Shown here: positions 49,737 through 58,191 of the stretch, in pieces
Layout: every line of letters starts with the position of its first letter
Position numbering within the stretch: position 1 is the stretch's first letter
NCBI RefSeq assembly: GCF_022811645.1
Contig: NZ_CP094534.1
Span: forward strand, 2,170,001-2,234,000
Origin: Hymenobacter monticola
GTDB lineage: Bacteria; Bacteroidota; Bacteroidia; Cytophagales; Hymenobacteraceae
Direction of reading: 5' to 3'
DNA: 64,000 nt
Position numbers and translations under genes: made by a program
The notes under the pieces: generated by a model
Told to the model about the DNA's origin: nothing
What the model saw: the letters and a program-made list of their open reading frames with translations, nothing else
The model's database searches: none

Positions 49737-50696
49737 ATGTCTAAGCTTCTACTGTTTGTCTTGCTGCTCGTCAGCCTCACCGGCTTTGCCCAAACCAAAA
49801 ACGTGGTGGTGGCCCAGGACGGCTCCGGCAACTACCGCACCGTACAGGCCGCCCTCGATGCCGTTCCCCTGAACAACCGCACGCCCACGGTCATCTTCAT
49901 CCGCAAAGGCATTTACAAGGAGAAGTTGAACCTGGCCAAAAAGAAGAACTTTGTGCGCCTCAAGGGCGAGGACGTGAACACCACCATCCTCACCTTCGAC
50001 GACTACAACGGCCGCACCCCCGCCAACGGCGAGCCCCTGGGCACTTCCGAGGCCTCCACGTTCCGGGTATTTGGCGCCGACTTCTCGGCCGAAAACATCA
50101 CCTTCGAGAACACGGCCGGTACGGTAGGGCAGGGGCCCGCCATGTGGGTGTACGGCGACCGCGCCCGCTTTGTGGGCTGCCGCTTCCTGGGCTTCCGCGA
50201 CACGCTATACGTGTACGGCTACGGCAGCCGGCAGTACTACAAAGACTGCTACATCGAGGGCACCACCGATTACATTTTGGGCTCGGCCACGGCTTGGCTT
50301 GAGGACTGCACCTTGTTTTGCAAAACCGGCGGCACCGTCATCATCGCCGCTTCCACGCCCGACAGCATTCGCTACGGCATCGTGATGCAGCGCTGCAAGA
50401 TTGGCGGCGAAGCCCCGCCCGAGTCCTACTTCATTGCCCGCCCTTGGAAGCCCACCGGCAAAACCGTGCTGCTGAGCTGCGAGCTCGCCAACATCATCAA
50501 GCCCAAGGGCTGGGACCACTGGGGCAAGGAAAGCAACAAACAAGACGCCTTTTTCGCCGAGTACAAGTCCATTGGGCCGGGTGCCGCGCCCAAGGCGCGC
50601 ATCCTGTGGTCACGCCAGCTCACGCCGCAGCAGGCCGCCTTCTACACCCGCGAGAGCGTGCTGGGCAACTGGGACCCCAACGCCAGCGTGGAGTAA
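49737..50696 (+). CDS. Pectin methylesterase (carbohydrate esterase family 8)
   Basis: CE8 removes methyl esters from galacturonate chains, opening them to lyases and hydrolases. The 319-residue protein has a signal peptide (MSKLLLFVLLLVSLTGFA|QT) and a beta-helix fold starting VVVAQDGSGNYRTVQAALDA. Asp155 in GFRDTLYVYGYG, Asp178 in EGTTDYILGSATAWLEDC and Arg235 in ARPW match the two catalytic aspartates and the substrate Arg. The residue before Asp155 is Arg where most members have Gln (QDTLY). No sorting domain is present. It sits alone between two stem-loops. Confidence 0.92.
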   Translation: MSKLLLFVLLLVSLTGFAQTKNVVVAQDGSGNYRTVQAALDAVPLNNRTPTVIFIRKGIYKEKLNLAKKKNFVRLKGEDVNTTILTFDDYNGRTPANGEPLGTSEASTFRVFGADFSAENITFENTAGTVGQGPAMWVYGDRARFVGCRFLGFRDTLYVYGYGSRQYYKDCYIEGTTDYILGSATAWLEDCTLFCKTGGTVIIAASTPDSIRYGIVMQRCKIGGEAPPESYFIARPWKPTGKTVLLSCELANIIKPKGWDHWGKESNKQDAFFAEYKSIGPGAAPKARILWSRQLTPQQAAFYTRESVLGNWDPNASVE

Positions 50697-50722
50697 GCCG
50701 GCCGGACACCGCCAGCAAGCAT

Positions 50723-50765
50723 TTGGGCCGGCAGCTGTTCCCTCGGGGTTCGGCTGCCGGCCCAA
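50723..50765 (+). terminator. Hairpin after the CE8 gene
   Basis: TTGGGCCGGCAGC pairs with GCTGCCGGCCCAA. An AT-rich segment (CTATTTATAATAA) rather than a T run follows. Confidence 0.6.
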
Positions 50766-50932
50766 CTATTTATAATAAGGCAACGCAGGCAAGATTTTTC
50801 AAAGCCCTGTTTGTTAGAAAAATTCAATTTGAGGCAGCGCCGCTTCGATGCTGGGTAAAAGATGGATTTTAGCGGTTTTCGACCTTGCAAAGCCGTTTTA
50901 GATATGATGAGGCCCGGAGATTTGGCCTATGG

Positions 50933-50958
50933 CATCGTTCCCGGCAACGATTGCGCGA
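50933..50958 (+). promoter_or_regulatory. Pectin-locus operator candidate, site D
   Basis: CATCGTTCCCGGCAACGATT followed by GCGCGA, identical to site B over the first 24 bases. It lies 75 bases upstream of a perfect -7 box and 123 bases upstream of the kduD start. Confidence 0.7.
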
Positions 50959-51032
50959 AAATAGATTGTCCAACTCTTGCTTTTGGCAGGGGCTGGTGAA
51001 ATCTTTATAAAGCAAAGCCACCTTCAAGTAGG

Positions 51033-51040
51033 TAGTTTTG
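51033..51040 (+). promoter_or_regulatory. -7 box of the kduD operon
   Basis: TAGTTTTG matches TAnnTTTG exactly, 42 bases before the kduD ATG. It predicts a leader of about 35 nucleotides. Confidence 0.6.
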
Positions 51041-51081
51041 CGGATTTCAACTACTCTTTCTCCTTCGCATTGTCCTTTCGT

Positions 51082-51852
51082 ATGACTGCTTTCTCTTCCG
51101 CATTTAGTTTGGCTGGCAAGCGCGCCCTCGTTACGGGTTGCGACCGGGGTATCGGGCAAGCCATTGCCCTCGGCCTGGCCGAGGCGGGCGCCGACATCAT
51201 CGGCGTGTCCATCCACATGCCCAAGGGCGGCGAAACCGAGCTGGCCGTGCAGGCCCTGGGCCGCGAATACAAAGGCTACCAAGCCGACTTTGGCCAATTG
51301 GAAGAGTTGCAGGGCTTCATCAAGCAGGTACAGGCCGACTTTCCGGTCATCGACATCCTGTTCAACAACGCCGGCATCATCCGCCGCGCCCCGGCTGCCG
51401 AGCACTCCGACGAAGACTGGGACGCCGTGCTCAGCATCAACCTCGACGCGCCCTTCCGCCTGGCCCGCGCCATTGGCGGCCAGATGCTGCAAAACGGCTC
51501 CGGCAAAATCATCTTCACGGCTTCGCTGCTCACCTTCCAGGGCGGCATCAACGTGCCCAGCTACGCGGCCAGCAAGGGCGGCGTGGGCAGCCTGGTGAAG
51601 GCGCTGGCCAACGAATGGGCCGGCCGTGGCGTGAACGTGAACGCCATCGCGCCCGGCTATGTGGCCACCGACAACACCGCCGCCCTGCGCCAGGACGAGG
51701 AGCGCAGCGCCGCCATCCTCTCGCGCATCCCGGCCGGCCGCTGGGCCCTGCCCTCTGACTACGCCGGCCCGGCCGTGTTCCTGGCTTCGGCCGCTTCGGA
51801 CTATGTGCACGGCACCATCCTCACCGTCGACGGCGGCTGGATGGGACGGTAA
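51082..51852 (+). CDS. kduD: 2-dehydro-3-deoxy-D-gluconate 5-dehydrogenase (KduD)
   Basis: KduD reduces 2,5-diketo-3-deoxygluconate (DKII) to 2-keto-3-deoxygluconate. The 256-residue short-chain dehydrogenase has the nucleotide motif VTGCDRGIGQAIALGLAEAG, LFNNAGIIRRAP, catalytic Ser in FTASLLTFQGG and Tyr-x-x-x-Lys in SYAASKGG. A VATDNTAALRQDEERSAAIL stretch is typical of KduD/SDR oxidoreductases. The start MTAFSSAFSLAGKRALV is the first one after the promoter box. It is the first gene of the operon and is followed by kduI, its pathway partner. Confidence 0.93.
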   Translation: MTAFSSAFSLAGKRALVTGCDRGIGQAIALGLAEAGADIIGVSIHMPKGGETELAVQALGREYKGYQADFGQLEELQGFIKQVQADFPVIDILFNNAGIIRRAPAAEHSDEDWDAVLSINLDAPFRLARAIGGQMLQNGSGKIIFTASLLTFQGGINVPSYAASKGGVGSLVKALANEWAGRGVNVNAIAPGYVATDNTAALRQDEERSAAILSRIPAGRWALPSDYAGPAVFLASAASDYVHGTILTVDGGWMGR

Positions 51853-51855
51853 TTG

Positions 51856-51960
51856 AAGTGTTGAGTTTTGAGGGTTGAATGTTGAATGAAAATTCAGCCA
51901 CGACCCTAAGGAGGACAACCTCGAACAACTCAACATTCAACCCTCGAAACTCAACACTTA
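51856..51960. repeat. AT-rich inverted repeat between kduD and kduI
   Basis: GAAGTGTTGAGTTTTGAGGG and TTGAATGTTGAAT are mirrored by CAACATTCAACCCTCGAAAC and TCAACACTT. It lies in a 123-base gap inside the operon, so it is probably transcribed. Confidence 0.75.
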
Positions 51961-51975
51961 AAATTTAACACTCCC

Positions 51976-52806
51976 TTGACCCAGCGCTTTGCCATCGGCC
52001 CCCGCGAAACCGCCACGCTCAACACGAGCGGCATTCGGGAGCATTTCCTGATTGAAAACATCTTCACGCCCGGCGAAATCGAGCTGACTTACACGCACTA
52101 CGACCGCATGGTTGTGGGCGGGGCCCAGCCCACCGGCGCGGCCCTGCAGCTGCCCTGCCCGGAGTCGCTGAAAGCCAACTTCTTTCTGGAGCGCCGCGAA
52201 CTGGGCGTCCTGAACGTGGGCGGCGCGGGAACTATCACCGTGGATGGCACGGTCTACGAGCTGGGCAACCAGGACTGCCTGTACGTGGGCATGGGCAGCA
52301 AGGAAGTGGCTTTTGCTAGTGTGGACGCAGCTAATCCCGCCAAGTTTTACCTGCTGTCGGCGCCGGCGCACGCGGTGCACCCCACCACCCGCCGCACCCA
52401 GGCCGAGGCCACGCCCGTGGAAATGGGCGCCATGGAAACGGCCAACGAGCGCACCATCTACAAATACATCTACCAGGAAGGCATCCAGAGCTGCCAGTTG
52501 GTGATGGGTCTCACGCAGCTCAAGCCCGGCAATGTGTGGAATACCATGCCGAGCCACACCCACGACCGCCGCATGGAGGCCTACCTCTATTTTAACCTGC
52601 CCCAGGGCCAGCGCGTGCTGCACCTGCTGGGCGAGCCCACCGAAACGCGCCCCCTGTGGGTGAGCAACGAGCAGGCCATTCTCTCACCGCCGTGGTCCAT
52701 CCACACGGGCTGCGGCTCCAGCAACTACGCCTTCATCTGGGGCATGGCCGGCGAAAACCGCGAGTACACCGACATGGACGCCGTGCCGCTCGACGCGCTG
52801 CGCTAA
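51976..52806 (+). CDS. kduI: 5-keto 4-deoxyuronate isomerase (KduI)
   Basis: KduI isomerises 5-keto-4-deoxyuronate (from unsaturated galacturonate) to DKII, the substrate of KduD. The 276-residue cupin protein has the zinc ligands His194 and His196 (PSHTHDRRMEAYLYF), Glu201 and His243 (WSIHTGCGSSNY). The family's conserved middle part (YTHYDRMVVGGAQPTG and GVLNVGGAGTITVDG) is also seen. Length is standard (E. coli 278). The start is a TTG at 51976, directly after the repeat. No ATG gives a full N-terminus. Confidence 0.95.
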   Translation: MTQRFAIGPRETATLNTSGIREHFLIENIFTPGEIELTYTHYDRMVVGGAQPTGAALQLPCPESLKANFFLERRELGVLNVGGAGTITVDGTVYELGNQDCLYVGMGSKEVAFASVDAANPAKFYLLSAPAHAVHPTTRRTQAEATPVEMGAMETANERTIYKYIYQEGIQSCQLVMGLTQLKPGNVWNTMPSHTHDRRMEAYLYFNLPQGQRVLHLLGEPTETRPLWVSNEQAILSPPWSIHTGCGSSNYAFIWGMAGENREYTDMDAVPLDALR

Positions 52807-52842
52807 CCCGATTTTAAAAACTCCCACCCAATTATATCACTC

Positions 52843-55800
52843 ATGAAAAAACATTTTCTCCTGGTCTGGCTCCTGTTTTTCGGGAGCATGGGGCTGGCCC
52901 TGGCGCAGAGCCGCCAGGTGCAGGGCGTCGTCAAAGCCGCGGATGGCGAGACCCTGCCGGGCGTGACGGTGCTTGTTGAAGGCACCACCAACGGCGCCTC
53001 CACGGGCGTCAACGGTGAGTACACCATTACGCTGACTCCGGCCCAAGTGGCAGGCGCTAAGCTGCGCTTCAGCTTCGTGGGCTACGTGTCGAAGGAAGAA
53101 ACCGTGGGCGACCGGTCAACCATCAACGTGACGCTGGCCTCGGACAGCAAGCAGCTGGAAGACGTGGTGGTGATTGGCTACCAGGAGGTGCAGCGCCGCG
53201 ACGTAACCGGCTCGGTGTCGTCCGTCAGCGCCCAGCAGATTAAGGACATTCCGGTGAACTCGGCCGCGGAGGCGCTCACGGGCCGTTTGGCTGGCGTGCA
53301 GCTCACTTCCTCGGAGGGCTCGCCCGGCAATCCCGACGTGCAGGTGCGCGTGCGCGGCGGCGGCTCCATCACGCAGGACAACTCGCCGCTGTACGTGGTG
53401 GATGGCATCCAGATTGAAAACGCGCTGAGCGTGCTTGCGCCGCAGGACATTGCCTCGGTGGACGTGCTGAAGGACGCCTCGGCTACGGCCATCTACGGCG
53501 CGCGCGGCGCCAACGGCGTTATCATCATCACCACCAAAAAAGGGTCGGAGGGCCGTACGACTGTGAGCTACAACGGCTTTGCGGGCGTGCGCAAAATTGC
53601 CAAAACCCTGAGTGTGCTGGGGCCGGAAGACTTCCTGAACTACCAGTACGAGCGTTCGCGCCTGGTGGGCGCGACGGGCACTGGCTCGCTCTCAACCTTT
53701 AAGAGCCTGTACGGCAGCACCAACTTCAACAGTGACACCTTGCAGCGGGCCCGCACGGCGCCGTTTGTGAACTGGCAGGACGAGGTGTTTGGGCGCACCG
53801 CCTTCCAGCAGACGCACAACGTGTCGGTGGCCGGCGGGGCCAAAGGCACCACTTATTCGCTGAGCCTCACGCACAACGACGAGCAGGGCATTCAGCGCGG
53901 CTCGGACTACAGCCGCAACCTGGTCAACTTCCGCTTCGACACCAAGGTGAGCGACAAGTTCCGCATCGGCCTCAACACCCGCTTCAACGACCAGGGCACC
54001 CTGGGCGCCGGCACCGGCGCGGCACTGGGCACCTCCTCCACGGGCCAAACCGTGAACACCGGCTCCAGCACCACCTCTCGCCTGCGCAACTCGGTGCAGT
54101 ACCAGCCGCTGCTGGTGCCCAAAATCAACGGCTTGGTGCCCGACGTTGACAGCTTCGACTCCGATTTTGCCGACAACTCCGGTGGCCTGGTCAACCCCCT
54201 GGTAACCATTGACAACGAGTACCGCAAAGACAAGCGCCGCACCATCAACATCGGCGCCAATGCTTCTTATGAAATCATCAAAGGCCTGACCTTCCGCACC
54301 ACGGCCGGCTTCGACATCACCGACATCAACCTCGGCACGTTCAACGGGCGGTATTCGCCCACGCTGCGCTCGGCATCGGGCGGCTATTCCAACCTGCCGT
54401 TTGCCACCATCACGGCCACGAAGCAAACCACGCTCAACAACTCGAACGTGCTCGATTACAGCTTCAAGAAAGGTAATCATTCGGTCGGTATCCTGTTGGG
54501 CGAGGAAATCTACCAGCAGCGCGCCGAGCAGATGTATATCCAAACCAACTTCCTGCCGTTGGAAATCACGGCCGAGCGGGCGTTGGCCAACATCAACCAA
54601 GGCGTAATTCCGGCCGGCCAAACGGCGCAGCCCATCCTGCCGGGCACCAGCATTCCGGTCGACTTCCACCAATTGTCGGGCTTTGGTCGATTGACCTATT
54701 CCTACGCCGACAAATATTTGTTCACGGGTACCTTCCGCGCCGATGGTTCATCTAAGTTCCTCACGGGCAATCAGTGGGGATTCTTCCCCGGCGCTTCGGC
54801 GGCCTGGCGCATTTCGCAGGAAGAATTTTTTAAGGGCGTACCCGCTATTTCGGACCTGAAGCTGCGCCTGAGCTACGGAAAAGCGGGCAACAACCGCATC
54901 CGGGACTTCCTCTACAGCCAGTTGTTCCAGGCTGGCAGCGCCCCTTATGCCCTCAACCATACGCTGGTGCTGGGCTCCTCGGCAACCAGCCTGGCTAACC
55001 CTGACCTCATCTGGGAATCGACCACCACGCGTAACCTGGGCCTGGACGTGGCTTTGTTCGACAACCGCGTGCAATTCACGGCCGACGCTTACTACAACAC
55101 GACCAGCGACCTGCTGCTCGACAAGCCGGTACCGGCGTTCATTGGCTACACTACGCAGCAGCAGAACGTGGGCTCCACCTCGAACCGCGGCCTGGAGCTG
55201 CAGCTGACCGGCACGGTGATTCGCAACGAAAACTTCACCTGGACGGCTACGGCCAACGCCTCGTTCAACCGCGGGCGCATTGAGAGCCTGGGCGGCGACC
55301 AGCAGGAAATTCTGGGCATCACCTCGGGCTGGGGCGGCACCGCTCTCACCCAAGATTACCTGGCCCGCGTGGGCCGGCCCGTGGGCGAGATGTACGGCTA
55401 CGTGACCGACGGCTATCTCACCGCCGCCGAGTTCTCGGGCTACTCGGCCCCGGCCAGCAGCACCAGCAGCATTGCCAACACCTGGACGCCCCGCGCCGAC
55501 GTGAAGTTTGTTGACAACCTGGGCCTCATCGGCGAAACGGCGTACCGTCCGGGTCTCATCAAGTTCAAAGACCTCAGCGGCCCCAACGGCGTGCCCGATG
55601 GCAAGATTGACGCTTTCGACCAAACGGTGATTGGCAACGCCAACCCCAAAATGGTGGGCGGCCTGAACCAGCAGTTCACCTTCAAAGGTTTTGACGCCAG
55701 CTTGTTCCTGAACTTCGTGCTGGGCAACGACGTGTACAACGCCAACAAGCTGGAGTTCACCACCAACACCCCCAACACGGTGAACAATAACCTGCTGGGC

Positions 55801-56187
55801 ATCATGGGCGACCGTTACCGCATTGTCGAAGCCAACGGCGCGCCCATCACTTCGCTAGAGCGCCTGAACGAGGTAAACAAAAACGCCAACATCTGGACGC
55901 CCACCCGCGGCCTGGTGTTCCACTCCTGGGCCGTGGAGAACGGCTCGTTCCTGCGCATCAACAACCTGACCCTGGGCTACACCCTGCCCAAGGCCCTCAC
56001 GAGCCGTGCCAAGATGCAGAGCCTGCGCTTCTACGTGACGGCCAACAACTTGTACACCTTCACGAAGTACACCGGCTACGACCCGGAAGTGAACACCCGC
56101 CGCGGCACCCCGCTCACGCCGGGTGTGGACTACGCGGCCTACCCCCGCAGCCGCGCCCTGCTCTTCGGCGTGAACCTGTCGCTTTAA
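52843..56187 (+). CDS. susC: SusC/RagA-family TonB-linked outer membrane transporter
   Basis: The 1114-residue protein imports oligosaccharides through the outer membrane with a SusD partner. It has a signal peptide, a carboxypeptidase-like N-domain (VQGVVKAADGETLPGVTVLV), a TonB-plug domain (VTGSVSSVSAQQIKDIPVNS, then VQVRVRGGGSITQDNSPLYV and ATAIYGARGANGVIIITTKK) and a long barrel ending AYPRSRALLFGVNLSL. The 26-base gap to susD is the standard arrangement. Pectin oligosaccharides (oligogalacturonides or rhamnogalacturonan fragments) are the expected substrates from the neighbours. Confidence 0.95.
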   Translation: MKKHFLLVWLLFFGSMGLALAQSRQVQGVVKAADGETLPGVTVLVEGTTNGASTGVNGEYTITLTPAQVAGAKLRFSFVGYVSKEETVGDRSTINVTLASDSKQLEDVVVIGYQEVQRRDVTGSVSSVSAQQIKDIPVNSAAEALTGRLAGVQLTSSEGSPGNPDVQVRVRGGGSITQDNSPLYVVDGIQIENALSVLAPQDIASVDVLKDASATAIYGARGANGVIIITTKKGSEGRTTVSYNGFAGVRKIAKTLSVLGPEDFLNYQYERSRLVGATGTGSLSTFKSLYGSTNFNSDTLQRARTAPFVNWQDEVFGRTAFQQTHNVSVAGGAKGTTYSLSLTHNDEQGIQRGSDYSRNLVNFRFDTKVSDKFRIGLNTRFNDQGTLGAGTGAALGTSSTGQTVNTGSSTTSRLRNSVQYQPLLVPKINGLVPDVDSFDSDFADNSGGLVNPLVTIDNEYRKDKRRTINIGANASYEIIKGLTFRTTAGFDITDINLGTFNGRYSPTLRSASGGYSNLPFATITATKQTTLNNSNVLDYSFKKGNHSVGILLGEEIYQQRAEQMYIQTNFLPLEITAERALANINQGVIPAGQTAQPILPGTSIPVDFHQLSGFGRLTYSYADKYLFTGTFRADGSSKFLTGNQWGFFPGASAAWRISQEEFFKGVPAISDLKLRLSYGKAGNNRIRDFLYSQLFQAGSAPYALNHTLVLGSSATSLANPDLIWESTTTRNLGLDVALFDNRVQFTADAYYNTTSDLLLDKPVPAFIGYTTQQQNVGSTSNRGLELQLTGTVIRNENFTWTATANASFNRGRIESLGGDQQEILGITSGWGGTALTQDYLARVGRPVGEMYGYVTDGYLTAAEFSGYSAPASSTSSIANTWTPRADVKFVDNLGLIGETAYRPGLIKFKDLSGPNGVPDGKIDAFDQTVIGNANPKMVGGLNQQFTFKGFDASLFLNFVLGNDVYNANKLEFTTNTPNTVNNNLLGIMGDRYRIVEANGAPITSLERLNEVNKNANIWTPTRGLVFHSWAVENGSFLRINNLTLGYTLPKALTSRAKMQSLRFYVTANNLYTFTKYTGYDPEVNTRRGTPLTPGVDYAAYPRSRALLFGVNLSL

Positions 56188-56213
56188 TTCCCACCCGTAT
56201 TTCGACTTAGTAT

Positions 56214-58133
56214 ATGAAATCGTTTCACGCTATCGGCCGGGCAGTGCTGGCCGCTGCGGCACTGGCCGGGACCGCCGGGTTGGTGTCTTCTTGCAAAGAC
56301 TACCTGGAAGTGGAGCCCGTTGCGCTCAACACCACCGAATACACCTTCAGCACCGTGAGCGGTGCCACGGCTGCCATCATCGGCGCCTACGACCCGCTGT
56401 CGGGTGACTACGGCTACGGCCAACGCGTGAGCCTGTACTTTCCGCTGGACTCGGACGAGCTGATTGGCTCAGCCGGCGCCCCGGCCGACCCGCGCCGCCA
56501 GATTGCCCGCTACGCCGTGCAGACCAACAACGACGACGTGGTGCGCTCTTGGAACCAGCTCTACCAGGGCGTGGAGCGCGCCAACATCTGCATCGACCAG
56601 ATTCCGAAGATGGCGCTGTACACGAGCGGCACCGCTACCGACATTGCGGCTCTCAGGCGCCTGCACGGCGAAGCCCTCACCCTGCGCGCCCAGTACCTGT
56701 TTGAGCTGGTGCGCAACTGGGGCAACGTGCCCGTGCAATTCACGCCGGCCGTGTCGGGTCAGAATTTTAACCTGCCCAATTCCGACAGCAATACCACCCT
56801 TGAGCGCCTCGTGGCCGACCTGTTGCAGGCCCAGGACCTGCTGCCGTGGCGCTCGCAGGCCGGCCCCGCCAACGAGCGCATCACCAAAGGCGCGGCCAAA
56901 GCCCTGCGGGCGCGCATTGCGCTGTACCGCGGCGGCTACTCGTCGCAGAACGGCCAGATGGTGCGCGCCAACGACTACCTGAACTACTACCGCATTGCCC
57001 GCCAGGAGTGCGCCGACCTGATGACCGTGGACGCCCGGCGGGAGCACAACCTGAACCCCAGCTTCCTGGAAACCTTCAAAAGCATGAACGAGCTTCGGCC
57101 CGAAGCGGCTAATGAGCTCATCTTCCAAGTGGGTATGGCCACGGCTACGGGGGCATCGGGCAGCAAGCTGGGCTACTACAACGGCCCGCGCCTGCAAAAC
57201 CAGTCGAGCATCTACGGCTCTTCGCAGGGTGGTGTCACCATTGTGCCGACGTATTTCTACGCCTTCGACTCGACCGATACGCGCCGCGACGTGACCATTA
57301 CCACCTACGGCATGGCGACTTCCGGCACTGTGCAGATTGGCGTGGCCCTGACCTCCGCCGCCGACGGCAAGTGGCGCCGCGACTGGCACAACCCGCCCGT
57401 GACCGGCACGGTGAATTACCTGGACTACAACTGGCCCATCATCCGCTACGCCGACGTGCTGCTGATGTTTGCCGAAACCGAGAACGAACTCAACGGTCCC
57501 ACCCAGCTGGCGCAAGATGCCCTGATGGAAGTGCGCTCCCGCGGCTTCGGCGGCAACCGGGCCCTGGCCACCGCCGCGCTGACGCGTGCCGGCTTCAGCC
57601 TGGGTTCCAAGGCCAGCTTCTTCGAGGCGCTGGTGAACGAGCGGTACCTGGAATTTGGCGGCGAGGGCATTCGCAAGTACGACCTGCTGCGCTGGAACCT
57701 GTTCGAAACCAAAATAAACGAAGCGAAGGCCAACATCGAAAAAATGGCCCTGGGCCAAGCGCCCTACGACAAAGTGCCGCTGTACCAGTTCTACCGCACG
57801 CCCACGGGCCCTTCGCTGGCCGTGCAGCCCGTGCAGTGGCTCCGCTCGTTTTACAAGCCTACGCCCACGGCGTTGCTGCCCACTACGCCTGCCACTCCGT
57901 TGCCGGCTGGCTACAACCTCGTGAACTGGCGCCAGAGCATCAACGCGGCCTACGTGGCCAACACCAAGCCGGCTGGCACGGTGTACACCCTGCCCGGCGC
58001 CACTACTCCGCAAACGAGCGTAGGCTCCGGCCTGGCGGCGCAGTACGTGCCCGGCCGCGGCAAGGAATTGCTGCCCATCCCGCAAGCCACTATCAACGCC
58101 GACCCGGCCCTGAAGCAAAACTTCGGCTACTAA
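56214..58133 (+). CDS. susD: SusD/RagB-family surface glycan-binding lipoprotein
   Basis: The 639-residue lipoprotein has a signal peptide ending VSSCKDYLEVEP (lipidated Cys near residue 27, followed by the surface-export-type acidic residues). A TPR-rich SusD fold follows: TVSGATAAIIGAYDPLSGDY, RSWNQLYQGVERANICIDQI, LRRLHGEALTLRAQYLFELV, and RYADVLLMFAETENELN. The C-terminal NERYLEFGGEGIRKYDLLRW is diagnostic. It would form the lid of the SusC barrel and bind pectic oligosaccharides. Immediate neighbours are susC upstream and a PL10 lyase downstream. Confidence 0.95.
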   Translation: MKSFHAIGRAVLAAAALAGTAGLVSSCKDYLEVEPVALNTTEYTFSTVSGATAAIIGAYDPLSGDYGYGQRVSLYFPLDSDELIGSAGAPADPRRQIARYAVQTNNDDVVRSWNQLYQGVERANICIDQIPKMALYTSGTATDIAALRRLHGEALTLRAQYLFELVRNWGNVPVQFTPAVSGQNFNLPNSDSNTTLERLVADLLQAQDLLPWRSQAGPANERITKGAAKALRARIALYRGGYSSQNGQMVRANDYLNYYRIARQECADLMTVDARREHNLNPSFLETFKSMNELRPEAANELIFQVGMATATGASGSKLGYYNGPRLQNQSSIYGSSQGGVTIVPTYFYAFDSTDTRRDVTITTYGMATSGTVQIGVALTSAADGKWRRDWHNPPVTGTVNYLDYNWPIIRYADVLLMFAETENELNGPTQLAQDALMEVRSRGFGGNRALATAALTRAGFSLGSKASFFEALVNERYLEFGGEGIRKYDLLRWNLFETKINEAKANIEKMALGQAPYDKVPLYQFYRTPTGPSLAVQPVQWLRSFYKPTPTALLPTTPATPLPAGYNLVNWRQSINAAYVANTKPAGTVYTLPGATTPQTSVGSGLAAQYVPGRGKELLPIPQATINADPALKQNFGY

Positions 58134-58140
58134 GCAGCTA

Positions 58141-58162
58141 GGGCTCGGCCCAAGCCGAGCCC
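58141..58162 (+). other. Hairpin between susD and PL10
   Basis: GGGCTCGGC pairs with GCCGAGCCC around CCAA. It has no T run. In an operon it may be a partial terminator or mRNA stabiliser that tunes the amounts of SusCD relative to downstream enzymes. Confidence 0.55.
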
Positions 58163-58191
58163 TGGTTATTCCCTTCTCTTACTGCATCCTC

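Larger units (their letters stand above)
50697..51081. other. Regulatory region upstream of kduD
   Basis: This 385-base non-coding stretch holds a hairpin at 50723-50765, operator-like site D at 50933-50958 and a perfect -7 box at 51033-51040. It is the presumed start of the kduD-to-uxaA transcript. Confidence 0.7.
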
